Source: Chondrus crispus
Lineage: Eukaryota > Rhodophyta > Florideophyceae > Gigartinales > Gigartinaceae
NCBI RefSeq assembly: GCF_000350225.1
Contig: NW_005179300.1
Span: forward strand, 77,158-141,157
Direction: 5' to 3'
Length of the DNA: 64,000 nt
Part shown: positions 32,244 to 41,170 of the stretch, one piece after another
Position numbering within the stretch: the first letter of the stretch is position 1
Layout: each line of letters begins with the position of its first letter
Made by a program: the position numbers and the translations under genes
The notes under the pieces: model-generated
Told to the model about the DNA's origin: nothing
What the model saw: the letters and a program-made list of their open reading frames with translations, nothing else
Databases searched by the model: none

Positions 32244-33351
32244 ATGGCAGACCTTGGGCAGCAATTTGGTGAGAACACCATTGATGAACCAGTGTCAGAA
32301 ACTGTTTTTCGCGACCTCAGACTTGTGCGTTTTCTCATTACTTGAAGCGAACACACACCGCATTTCGCGCAGCACTAATCCTGACATTTGCGAGCATATC
32401 TTTTCGTCTATTGTTGCACTCAGGTTGGTCGGCGACTAGTCATGGTGATGGTCCCAGCGATTAGCTCGGTATGTCAATGCTCTTTTTCGATCTATGCCAA
32501 ATTAGTGTCGTCTGCACGACAATTGTCTTTCTGACCTTTTCTTTCCATGTATCTTTATTGCAGAGCGATATGCGTGCGGAGCTTCGGGATTGGGACTTGT
32601 GGGGTCCATTCTTTATATGCATGTCTCTCGCTGTCATGCTTAGTCTGAAAGCTCACGATGACGCCTCCGTCGTCTTTTCCGTAATATTTATCATCGTTTG
32701 GGTGGGTGCTGCTGTCATCACTATCAACGGCCAACTCCTCGGCGGAAAACTGTACGTTTGTATTGAACGTCCTCGTGGTACATACTTTTGGCGTACCCTG
32801 GAAAGGTTCTAACGGCAAACTTAATGGTTTTCATTGCGACGCGGAACAGGTCCTTTTTTCAAAGTGTATGCTTGCTGGGTTACTGTATCTTTCCTGTATT
32901 GCTGAGTGCGGGAGCTTGTTGGATCATTAATTCATTCGTCAAGAATGACTTTGCGGTTGTATTTCGATTTATATCAGTTGCTGTGGCCCTGTTATGGTCC
33001 TTGTGGGGTAAGTGTATAGTTGTCGTATCGAGCACGTTGAGATATGGTACACTTCTCTTCTCATGTATTCGATTTCTAACTCTCACTCCTTTGTATCTAT
33101 GCTGCAAAGCCTCCTCGAGTTTCCTGGCTGATGCGAGATTCCCGGAAGGTCGAAAGTTGCTGGCGCTGTATCCTGTGCTACTGTTTTATCTTTCCCTAGC
33201 TTGGATTGTTCTCATCGGTTTTCAACAGAGTGTGTCGGAACACGGAGCGATTGCAGAGGCGACGCCCCCAAAGGTTAATGTTACAAATCCATCGAGCGAA
33301 GCAGCGGGTTCGGAGAGGGCATTATTCGGAAGTCTGATCACGTCACTATGA
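32244..33351 (+). CDS. YIPF6: YIPF6-like Golgi membrane protein, five exons
   Basis: A Yip1-domain protein of the YIPF6 type, a multi-span membrane protein of the Golgi and early secretory pathway that partners Rab machinery. Five exons are joined: 32244-32324, 32424-32468, 32564-32751, 32850-33007 and 33110-33351, giving 237 residues. The joined sequence restores family landmarks across each junction: LRDWDLWGPFF, then FIIVWVGAAVITIN and LLGGKL, then SFFQSVCLLGYCIFPVLL, then WSLWASSSFLADARFPEGRKLLALYP. Introns of 99, 95, 98 and 102 nt have donors GTGCGT, GTATGT, GTACGT and GTAAGT and CTRAC branch sites. Exon 2 codes only 15 residues. About five hydrophobic helices are visible. It is the most intron-rich gene here. 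Its stop is 42 bases from that of the convergent TenI-like gene. Confidence 0.92.
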
Positions 33352-33393
33352 TAACATGTGTGACGTCCACTGACCGGAACACAGACATGGGAA

Positions 33394-34185
33394 CTACAAG
33401 GAACCATTTTCAATCTCAAAATTATCTCGGCAAAGCCTATGCAATTCGGAGGTTGCCCTCCGTACGTCATGTGCAGCCGAAATAGAAGAGATCACGGCAA
33501 CGCCCGACGCTCCATTTTTGAATACGGTATGAAGATTGTGCTTTTGTATACCTCCAACACCAATCAGTGTTTCGGATGGTCCCAATCGTTCGCGGATAGC
33601 TCTCAACAACGCTGGACCCTCTGGGATCTTGCCGGGATGACTGTTCGTGTTAAACATTGTTCCGACTTGCAGATAGGTTAGTGCAAGTTTTTCACACGCA
33701 AGCTCGGCTGCAGCCACGGAATGGACGGAGCAGCCAATAACGACACCAAGCGAGGCGTTGATCGCTGCAGCATGTGAATACTCATCAATATCGGCTTCGC
33801 GAATGTGAATACCGACAGCTGGTGTCAACGCGCGGGCTTCTTCTGGATGTACCCCGTTTAGTGACAGGGCAGTTGGGTCCACACCAGCTCGCAACAGCCG
33901 GTCCGTGAGCTTTAGTATTTCATCTGCAGTAGAGCCTCTATCTCTGATTTGGACTAAAGACGCTCCCGCGGAAATAACTTCTTGTACCCGTGTTATGGCC
34001 TTCGCGTAGTCTTGACAGAACCCGTTGGGCGTCACGAAGAGGAGAGCAGGCTTTACCAGAGTAGCTCTATTTTTGACTTCATGAGCGTGGAAACGAGTAC
34101 AACATTTTTGTGGGAAGCTGCTGCCTTCTCTACGTATCCGCTTCGGAAGTCCGGGTGGGAGAAAAGAACACTCTGCGTTCGGCAT
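33394..34185 (-). CDS. TenI/ThiE-like (thiamine phosphate synthase superfamily) protein
   Basis: This 263-residue TIM-barrel protein belongs to the thiamine phosphate synthase/TenI superfamily. Visible blocks are SLVQIRDRGSTADEILKL at about residue 75, GVVIGCSVHSVAAAELACEK at about 147, TYLQVGTMFNTNSHPGK and LIGVGGIQ. They match the phosphate-binding and hinge positions of ThiE, but residues of the canonical active site look altered (QIRDRG for the usual QLR-x-K, SLNGV where ThiE has an Asn-Asp loop). So it may be a TenI-like relative and not the synthase. No hydroxymethylpyrimidine kinase domain is fused, unlike plant TH1. The basic N terminus of about 40 residues may target an organelle. 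The upstream frame starts only with TTG; I use the ATG at 34185. Confidence 0.75.
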   Translation of the reverse strand: MPNAECSFLPPGLPKRIRREGSSFPQKCCTRFHAHEVKNRATLVKPALLFVTPNGFCQDYAKAITRVQEVISAGASLVQIRDRGSTADEILKLTDRLLRAGVDPTALSLNGVHPEEARALTPAVGIHIREADIDEYSHAAAINASLGVVIGCSVHSVAAAELACEKLALTYLQVGTMFNTNSHPGKIPEGPALLRAIRERLGPSETLIGVGGIQKHNLHTVFKNGASGVAVISSISAAHDVRRATSELHRLCRDNFEIENGSL

Positions 34186-34766
34186 TTTTGGACTCCTCCG
34201 ACATGCACGCAAGGCTGCCTAGCTTCGCGGTCAGAAGGTATCTCGCTCTGAGAGTACAAACAGGTTCACGAGACCGACTCACACGTAGAAAGGTGGCTAT
34301 CGTATTATCAAAATCTTCATTCTACGGTATATTTCAGATAGCAGCCGGCACGTGTACCATACATACTGTGCTGTGCCAGCATTACGGAAGGATACTAACC
34401 TCGCGCTGGACGCTTCAATGATCGATGACGCTGTCAACACAAGAAAAGGAAATCCACTCAAAAATCGATCGCGGAAAATGTTGCTCTTGCCACAACAATT
34501 CGCTGCTGCTTCTGGGAGTGTTTTCCGGTGAAGAACGTCTTCTTTGCTGGTTTCTCAAAGCGAGAGACTAGCGTATGGAAAGAACAAGGCACACGCGAGG
34601 CTTTGATCTTCGGTAAATGAAAAGGGGTCTGTTTCAACTAATCAGCATCCTTTGCTTCAGTGATTGATCATTGTATATTTGCGTTTTATTCTCGTTAGTG
34701 TGTGTGTGCAGCATAGCTCTTCTCCTCCAAGAGCTTCGCGTGCAATCGCAGACCTCAACTGCGAAA
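34186..34766. promoter_or_regulatory. Divergent intergenic region TenI-like/NEPRO-like
   Basis: The 581 bases between divergent starts presumably contain both promoters. Nothing else is evident. Confidence 0.4.
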
Positions 34767-35867
34767 ATGGACGACTTGCGCAATCGATTCCAACGGATCG
34801 CTCGCATGGAAGTGGATCCAATACGGAAAGTGGAGCATACGACTTTCACTCGTCTGCTGTATAGAAACCGGAACCAACACAGGCATGGTCTCTACTTTCG
34901 AAGACTGGAGCATGTACGTCGTTTGCTTAGGTCTGCAAACAATCATGTTGCGTGGGAGTCGGTCAGGAAGGCCCTCAGGGAAAATGCAAACTCGAGGGCA
35001 AGACCGAGCAGTAAACTTCCCCTTTCCCTATCAACCCTCACATTAGATGACCTCAAGTCTATCGAGGAATCGCAAGAAGCGTTGGTCACCAAAGTGATCC
35101 CAAAGGCAGCAGTGAAAGTGGTACTTGAATTGGTTTGCAGGGAGCATTTCCTCCCGTTTGCGATTGCTGTGATAGCTATACTCGCTCGCCTTTTCGTTAT
35201 GGAACAGAAAGTCTTGTCCGAACTGCGAGGAGTAGTTGTCGAAACTAAACTTCTCCTCGGCGCTGACATACCAAGAATCAATCCGGGAATGCCCGGTTTC
35301 CCCAAGGGAAATGGTGCCGAGGATATCGGAGAAGTTGTCGAAGCATTCGATAAAGCTGAGCAGGACGACAGCGCTCGTTACGATGAGAATCACGAAGGGC
35401 TTGAGAGCACAGAGGAAGATAATGACAGCGCTGCTCGCGACGCCACTTTGCGAGTCTACAACGGGCCGAACGACGCATCCAAACCAATGGCGGATCAAAA
35501 ACCATCTCTATATGAATTAATGGCCCAACATGACTCACGCATAGTGACCGCAATTCCAGCGCACATTCGGTTGGCAGCCTCGGTTCCCGGAACAATCGTG
35601 GCGGGTGCTAACACATCAATACACAAGAACCATACCGCACCCTCCATGCCTTCGCACAAGAACTTAGGTGGGACGAACGAAGTGCAAACAGAAAGACGTG
35701 CTTCGCGACATGCTCTCACACCTGAGAAAAATGCTTCAAGAAGTAACCGCTCTCCCGATAGCGATCCGGATATGGGCAAGGTGGTTGACAACAAAATTTC
35801 GGATTCCGACGCCTCAGACGAGGATGAGGATGACCTTGACGATATATTCGACGCCATGGGAGACTAA
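34767..35867 (+). CDS. NEPRO/Rmp1-like nucleolar protein (tentative)
   Basis: The 366-residue product starts at MDDLRNRFQRIARM. Residues about 20-60 (TFTRLLYRNRNQHRHGLYF then RRLEHVRRLLR) resemble the N-terminal signature of nucleolus and neural progenitor protein (NEPRO) and yeast Rmp1, a protein subunit of RNase MRP that acts in ribosomal RNA processing. A hydrophobic stretch at about 115-150 (PFAIAVIAILARLFVM) could be a core helix. The second half is acidic and disordered-looking and ends SDASDEDEDDLDDIFDAMGD. The assignment rests on the short N-terminal motif and is uncertain. Convergent with the CDK gene, 77 bases apart. Confidence 0.5.
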   Translation: MDDLRNRFQRIARMEVDPIRKVEHTTFTRLLYRNRNQHRHGLYFRRLEHVRRLLRSANNHVAWESVRKALRENANSRARPSSKLPLSLSTLTLDDLKSIEESQEALVTKVIPKAAVKVVLELVCREHFLPFAIAVIAILARLFVMEQKVLSELRGVVVETKLLLGADIPRINPGMPGFPKGNGAEDIGEVVEAFDKAEQDDSARYDENHEGLESTEEDNDSAARDATLRVYNGPNDASKPMADQKPSLYELMAQHDSRIVTAIPAHIRLAASVPGTIVAGANTSIHKNHTAPSMPSHKNLGGTNEVQTERRASRHALTPEKNASRSNRSPDSDPDMGKVVDNKISDSDASDEDEDDLDDIFDAMGD

Positions 35868-35944
35868 TGTATTGTGGCGGTGGCGAGAGCTTTCTTAATC
35901 TTTCCCGGCGAGCAGAGCGTCGACTTAATTGTCTTGAAAGGCAG

Positions 35945-37042
35945 TCAGTGATGGGAGTTAAACTTGTTACTTTCTTTCCGCCGTTGCTTCGCCTGAAACT
36001 CATGCGTCGAGCGATACTTAGGCAAATCCTCCCTCGGTGTCGGATAAGGTGGGGTCCAAAACCAGTCATGATCAAGCGCGTCCAACGCAGTTGGCCGTCT
36101 TTTGGGGTCAAGTTGAAGCAAATCGGCGATCAAGGATCGTGCGGTCGGGGTGATAGATTGCAACGCCTCATCGAGGCGTGGCTCATAAAATTGACCTTTT
36201 AACATATCGGCATAGGAGAGACGGGTCCAACCAGGCCAGGAGTCCTCCGTCGGAGATCCTAATACGCGGAAAATAAGGTCGATCTGCTCGGTTTCATCCT
36301 TGCCTGGAAACAAAGGCTTCTTTGTGAGCAGCTCGACGAGTAGACAGCCCACCGACCAAATATCGACCTCCGGTCCATACTCATTCGCTCCGAGTAAAAG
36401 CTCTGGGGAACGGTACCATAGCGTAATAACCTTGTTGGTATAACGCTTCAAGTTGTCATTATAAGTTCTGGCAAGACCGAAATCAGCAATCTTGAGATTG
36501 CCCTTATTGTCAATGAGTAAATTGGAGCCCTTGATATCCCGATGCAGTACCTCTCTTTCGTGACAATACCAGAGCCCTGACAGAAGCTGCTTCGCATAGG
36601 TCTTCACCTGGGCCTCAGAAAAGCGTATGGAGGGAGTATCCATCAAACCGGTCAAATCATGATCGACATACTCAAACACCATATAAATCTCATGCTTATT
36701 CCTCCGCGCCCTATTCCTATTCTGGTTTTGCCCCGTGACGATATCCTTCAAGTTGACGATGTTCTCATGTCTCAACGAGCGGAGCATCTTGAGCTCGCGG
36801 ATGGCGGTGACGGGGAAGCCCTCCTTCTCCTGATCCATGCGCACCTTCTTCAGGGCGACAATCTCGCCCGACAGGCGGTCGCGGCCCATCCACACCTGGC
36901 CGTACGTGCCCTCGCCGATCTGCTCGATCTCTTCAAACTCGGTCACGTCGCGCGACCAGCTCCACCGCTTGCGCGACGGGGCGCGGTCGATACGCTCGTC
37001 GTCTAGGGCGGTGCCAGTGGCGGCCGCGAGTGCGTCGGTCAT
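35945..37042 (-). CDS. Cyclin-dependent kinase, CDK9/CDK12 (plant CDKC) type
   Basis: A 365-residue kinase of the transcription-associated CDK group. The glycine loop is GEGTYGQVWMG, followed by VALKKVRMD. The cyclin-binding helix reads PVTAIRE, close to the PITAIRE of CDKC. Then come HRDIKGSNLLID, IADFGLA, and the activation segment YTNKVITLWYRSPELLLG with the T-loop Thr. LWYRSPE replaces the common LWYRPPE. The segment VDHDLTGL in the hinge is also typical of this group. With a cyclin T or K partner such kinases phosphorylate the RNA polymerase II tail during elongation. The upstream frame begins with GTG; I start at MTDALAAA. The region before residue 30 is short and unlike the long RS region of CDK12. 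Confidence 0.9.
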   Translation of the reverse strand: MTDALAAATGTALDDERIDRAPSRKRWSWSRDVTEFEEIEQIGEGTYGQVWMGRDRLSGEIVALKKVRMDQEKEGFPVTAIRELKMLRSLRHENIVNLKDIVTGQNQNRNRARRNKHEIYMVFEYVDHDLTGLMDTPSIRFSEAQVKTYAKQLLSGLWYCHEREVLHRDIKGSNLLIDNKGNLKIADFGLARTYNDNLKRYTNKVITLWYRSPELLLGANEYGPEVDIWSVGCLLVELLTKKPLFPGKDETEQIDLIFRVLGSPTEDSWPGWTRLSYADMLKGQFYEPRLDEALQSITPTARSLIADLLQLDPKRRPTALDALDHDWFWTPPYPTPREDLPKYRSTHEFQAKQRRKESNKFNSHH

Positions 37043-38412
37043 GGCAAGCGGGGCGCGGGGTGTGTGCACACAAGAAGAGATATGGCTTCCTCAAGCGTCT
37101 GCAAGCGGGGCACCGTAGAAAAGCAGATGGGAGGTCGGGAAAAGGGGGTATGCGTGTGGAGGCTAAGTGAGCTTTGGGGATTGTTATAATTTTCGTCGCC
37201 AAGACGGAACGGGGCGATTAAAGTGGGGTTGCAAGCAAGGATATGGTCCCTAACGCGGCTGAAACGTAAGACGAAGTGAGGAACTTGCAAAAGAACGCTT
37301 TGGTAGTTCGCTTGGGGTGCGGAGAAGCAGACCCCGCGGAGATGCAGACCAGCTTGGAGGGCTCAAACGTGTGTGCGTGAACACGTGTACCGTACCAAAA
37401 TCGCAGGCATTTGGGCAAGATAGCATTTTCTCTCTAGAGGGAGATTATGTTGCCGTGGGCGTGCAAGAAGAAGCGAGGAATTTGCAAAAGTACCGATTAC
37501 AAATCTTACAGTGAAATGAAAAAGAAGGGCGCGTGTCCTCATACTGCATGTGTACCCCGGAGATTGTCGACATGCCGCCGACCCTCTTCACCACGGCCCC
37601 TATACTAGTAACTTTAGTAGGGCCGTTCCGAACGAAGAGTTCGCGGTGCCAGCACCCGAGCACCCTGGCATTTGGCATGACTGGATTGGTTGAATGGGAG
37701 GAAAGCATTTCCAATATTTTTTATAACCAATCCATTGTGTAATCTTACTGCATGTACCAAGCGTACTGCATGTGTACCCGGCTTACTACACACCACTCTT
37801 TACTGCATGTGTTCCCGGCAGATTGTCGGCATGCCGCCAAACTGAGCGCGTCTGGCGCGTGCCCCGATGCAGTAGCCGTCATGCCGACCGGAGTCTTCTT
37901 CTCTCGCTACAGTAATTTTGTCGCAGCGCCATCTCTAGAAACGCCACCAGACCGAAAGGGGCCGCTTGACCCGTTTGGACCGATCTCATGACGAGAGATT
38001 GGCCAAGATATCGTTTCGAATACTGTCAGACACCGCCGAGCTCTTTTACCCCCAAATATCTCGCATTCTCCAGCACCATTCGGAACTTTCGTGCCATGCC
38101 ACGTTTCCGCTTCGATCTGCCCGATCCAACGCAGCTCTGTCTTCCGCGTTCCCGCCTCCAACATCTTCCATCCTCCAGCTCGCATCCTCCAGCTCCCGCC
38201 CAGCATCGCCCGCTCTTAGAACAACTGCGTAACATCCTAGCAAGAAAGAGCGATATATTTACAACAACATCAGGTCCCTACCTCTCCTCTCGCTATCCCG
38301 ACCAACAAGCGTGCCTCGCGCGCAAGCCACACAAAAACGAAGCCGCCTATAATACAAGTACCACCCCTAAAACAAAACCCCCCTCCGTACGACACGGGTG
38401 CCAAGCCCCTCC
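37043..38412. promoter_or_regulatory. Intergenic region with direct repeats
   Basis: The 1370 bases hold no gene I can support. Near-identical 38-base direct repeats starting TACTGCATGTGT lie at 37542-37579 and 37801-37838, with partial copies at 37746 and 37764. A second pair (GAGGAA-TTGCAAAAG) lies near 37267 and 37472. Confidence 0.4.
37542..37838. repeat. Pair of 38-base direct repeats plus partial copies
   Basis: The units at 37542-37579 and 37801-37838 both read TACTGCATGTGT, then CCCGG, then ATTGTCG, then CATGCCGCC, with only three or four differences. Partial TACTGCATG copies lie at 37746 and 37764, the latter followed by TGTACCCGG. They lie upstream of the CDK gene and could be regulatory or the remains of a short repeat family. 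Confidence 0.6.
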
Positions 38413-39540
38413 TTAGCGCCCCGCGCGCGCTCTGGGCGACCCCGGAGCATGTCCACGCGGGCTGCGGTAGTGGTTGTGGTGGAACACATGCTTGGGCTTC
38501 CTAGCCTGCTTGACGACCTTGGTGGCCTTGTGGTGCTTAGCCCCAGCAGCGTCCCCGCCCCTTGCCAGCCCCGCATGCGGCGGGCATCCGACGGCGCGCC
38601 TCGGCGGCGGGCTGTGCTCCTCGCGCGCCCTCTCGCGCGGAGGCTCCTCCGACGGCGGGGCGCGCGAGTCCTCGATCTCGACGTGTGCCCACGGGCGCGG
38701 GGGCGTCATGTCCGGCACGAGCGGCGCGAAGCGCAGCTCGTCGTCGGCGATCGGCGGCAGCGGCAGGATGCACGGCACGACGTCGACGGACTTGAGCCAG
38801 TACGCCGCGCGCGACGCGCGGTCGTACTCCACGGCCATCGTGTTCAGCCGCGGCTTGGTCAGCAGCAGCTCCGGCGGCACGTGCACGTCCAGCACGCGCA
38901 GGCGGTCGCCGCTGGGCACGGCACACGCGAGCAACGTCGAGCCGTTGACGACGACGCGCACGCGCGCCTCGTCGGGCGCGGCGGGCGGGGGTGAGGCCGA
39001 CGGCGGGAAGGCGGGCGGATCGCGCGGCGCGGGCTCGGAGACGTGGACGAGGCGCAGAAGCATGCCCTCCATGGGAAACGGGCCCGCGGCCTCGAGGAAG
39101 AATTGCATGGTGACGGCGGGGACGGCGACGGGGACGGCGGCGTCCTTGTGGCGGCCGCCGAATACGTAGGCGGCAGCGGAGCCCTCGGCGACGTCGCGCT
39201 CGACGCCGCCGCGGGCGTGGACCTCGGTGAAGCCCTTGCGGAAGTGGACGGGGACGCCCGGGACGAAGGCGCCGGTGGCGACCCACCAGCGGGACACGAG
39301 GGAGTCGGCGAGCGAGGAGAGGGTGGCGGCGGAGAGCGCGTGCTGGGCGGGGGCGATGCCGAGATGACGGCGTGCGAGCGAGGCCCAGATGGCCGGGTCC
39401 GCGGCGGCGGCCGCGGTGGTGGTGCACAGCTGGGAGAAGAGGGTGGTTTGGGCGGGGGTCATGCGATCGAGAATATGGAGGAGCACATCGTGCGGAAGGT
39501 GGGGGAGCGCGGCGGAGGTGCCACGCGGTGTGGTGCCCAT
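38413..39540 (-). CDS. F-box-like protein, very GC-rich gene
   Basis: The 375-residue product opens with MGTTPRGTSAALPHLPHDVL, and residues about 13-60 (LPHDVLLHILDRMTPAQTTL then LARRHLG) resemble an F-box, the motif that links substrate adaptors to Skp1-cullin ubiquitin ligases. The rest has no recognised repeat. It includes a Pro/Ala-rich insertion and a basic, His-rich C terminus (KPKHVFHHNHYRSPRGH). Third codon positions are almost all G or C, in sharp contrast to the surrounding genes, and the frames on the opposite strand are open only because of this. The start ATG is the first in the frame. F-box assignment is moderate; the reading frame is more certain. Confidence 0.6.
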   Translation of the reverse strand: MGTTPRGTSAALPHLPHDVLLHILDRMTPAQTTLFSQLCTTTAAAAADPAIWASLARRHLGIAPAQHALSAATLSSLADSLVSRWWVATGAFVPGVPVHFRKGFTEVHARGGVERDVAEGSAAAYVFGGRHKDAAVPVAVPAVTMQFFLEAAGPFPMEGMLLRLVHVSEPAPRDPPAFPPSASPPPAAPDEARVRVVVNGSTLLACAVPSGDRLRVLDVHVPPELLLTKPRLNTMAVEYDRASRAAYWLKSVDVVPCILPLPPIADDELRFAPLVPDMTPPRPWAHVEIEDSRAPPSEEPPRERAREEHSPPPRRAVGCPPHAGLARGGDAAGAKHHKATKVVKQARKPKHVFHHNHYRSPRGHAPGSPRARAGR

Positions 39541-40115
39541 CGTGGATGTTTCGGATGGAGAAGGATGACGGCCGTGGGGGGGAGAGCGGGGGGACGGGGG
39601 GGGGAGATTGGGAAGCGGTTGGTGGAGGGGTGACTAGCTTTATAGGTGGATGCAGCGGATGGCAGGCGTTGCACAACGTATTTGTCGTGGTGTGATTGGT
39701 TGGAATGGAGGGAAAGCACGGGTGAGATATCACAAGGCGGGCCAATGGGGGGACGCGAGAGGATGAGATATGGGGCCCAAATATCTCGATTCTCGCATTG
39801 TACTGCATGATGCAGGCCCTGCTGTAATGAAACAGCTGTCGGATACCAGCGTTTCACCGATGACTGCCTGTCGTGCCACGTGTGTACAGTAATGTTTAAT
39901 GCTGCGTTCCCGTAATCCACTCCCGCAACATCATATTGTACAGTAGTGGTGACGTATGATACACTCCTTACAGCAGACTATCTCAGTAATTAGGCCAGTG
40001 TTCCCCAGTAGACGGCGACGGAGAGAGTCGCCCTTCCATCCCTTCCATCGATCAAGCTCTCAAACAATCTACAGAGAGGACTCGCCCAATAGTGCCGAAT
40101 TGAGTAATTCCACGA
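39541..40115. promoter_or_regulatory. Upstream region of the F-box-like gene
   Basis: These 575 bases include GTGTACAGTAATG at about 39883 and TTGTACAGTAGTGG at about 39936, words shared with other intergenic regions, and a CCCAAATATCTCG stretch near 39776 that also occurs near 38050. No gene is visible. Confidence 0.35.
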
Positions 40116-40626
40116 GTGATTGGCAATCACGCAATCACGCAATCACGTCAATAAATGGTGCCTGCTCCCTTGTGGTTGGTTGTTTATATTATGTTTCCTA
40201 AAAAATGGTCATGCTCATTAAAGAAATAAACAATCGACTTAAAATTAATCTTGTGCTCCAACTTCCTATAATGCTCCTTGCAATTCTAAAAGATTTAAAC
40301 CCCATTCAAATATTCGTACATTTCGAAATGATAATCAACGCGCTGCTTGTGCAACCCAGGGTTGCACATGTGGGAAAGCCAGAAAGCAGGATCTACTCTC
40401 TTTGCCGTGCCATCATTACCTCCTTTGAAACCTTTGCCCTTCGTTTTTCCAGAGTGCCAAACGTGAAATGGAATGAAGCAAGAAGTGCGTTAACACATGC
40501 ACATGCAAAGCCGTGGAAATGTGCTTACAGCTACAAGTAGCACACGTTGGAGAAAGGAACGATGCAGAACGACGTTAAATTAATGTCGTGATCGCGTGAT
40601 TGCGTGATTGCATGATTGCCAATCAC
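40116..40626. mobile_element. MITE-like element with palindromic terminal inverted repeats
   Basis: A 511-base, AT-rich segment is bounded by inverted repeats. The left end reads GTGATTGGCAATCACGCAAT then CACGCAATCACGTC; the right end, read from the opposite strand, reads GTGATTGGCAATCATGCAAT then CACGCAATCACGCGATCACGAC. Each end itself contains repeats of CAATCACG, and GTGATTGGCAATCAC is a palindrome. There is no coding sequence inside. I found no unambiguous target-site duplication. It is most likely a non-autonomous DNA transposon. Confidence 0.7.
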
Positions 40627-41170
40627 AATGAATGGAATGGCCCTGAGTAATGCAGGGGTTTTTTGGTGAACACAGGTTATCATACCTTGCATTGCTGTTA
40701 GACACCTGTCCTAGACGGGGACGCGGCCACGAAGATGCCCAACAGTAAACGGATCATCCTTTCCAACAGACCCCACAGATCCTCTCCGTCTTACTCCAGT
40801 GACACGCAAGGGCACCGACACAACCACAACACAGCATGAAAAGACGAGTGCAGATGGAACCAAAGGGATAGAATCAAATGAGTGTGTTATTCCAGGTTTT
40901 GAGGAAGTAATTGCCTGCTTTACGGGAGTGGAGGAAATGGTGAACAATTCGGGTATCGAGGATGCAGTTTGTCATTTGCACCGTGCAAAGCGCGAGTTGC
41001 TAACTGCACACGCTGAGCAGAGTCGTTCCGAGAGGCGCCAGACGCTTGTAAACGAGTATTTTGTGTGACCCCATTCATTAGTGCAAGATGCGAGTATTGC
41101 ATGTTGTTGGAACCTTGCATGGGGGTGTACTACTCGGTGTGGTTGACTGTACCTCAATCAATCAAGCGCG
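40627..41170. other. Intergenic region with an open frame lacking an ATG
   Basis: The frame 40799-41068 on the plus strand codes a coding-like 89-residue peptide (including GIEDAVCHLHRAKRELLTAH) but opens with GTG. A nearby ATG at 40735 is in another frame. It could be an exon or a broken gene; I cannot support either. Confidence 0.3.

Noticed and set aside
38537..39808. 423-codon minus-strand frame overlapping the F-box-like gene
   Set aside because: It is an out-of-phase shadow of the GC-rich F-box-like gene, made almost only of Arg, Pro, Ala and His.
40799..41068. Plus-strand frame of 89 codons before the membrane protein gene
   Set aside because: Looks coding-like but opens with GTG; no ATG in frame and no convincing splice acceptor, so I do not call it a gene.
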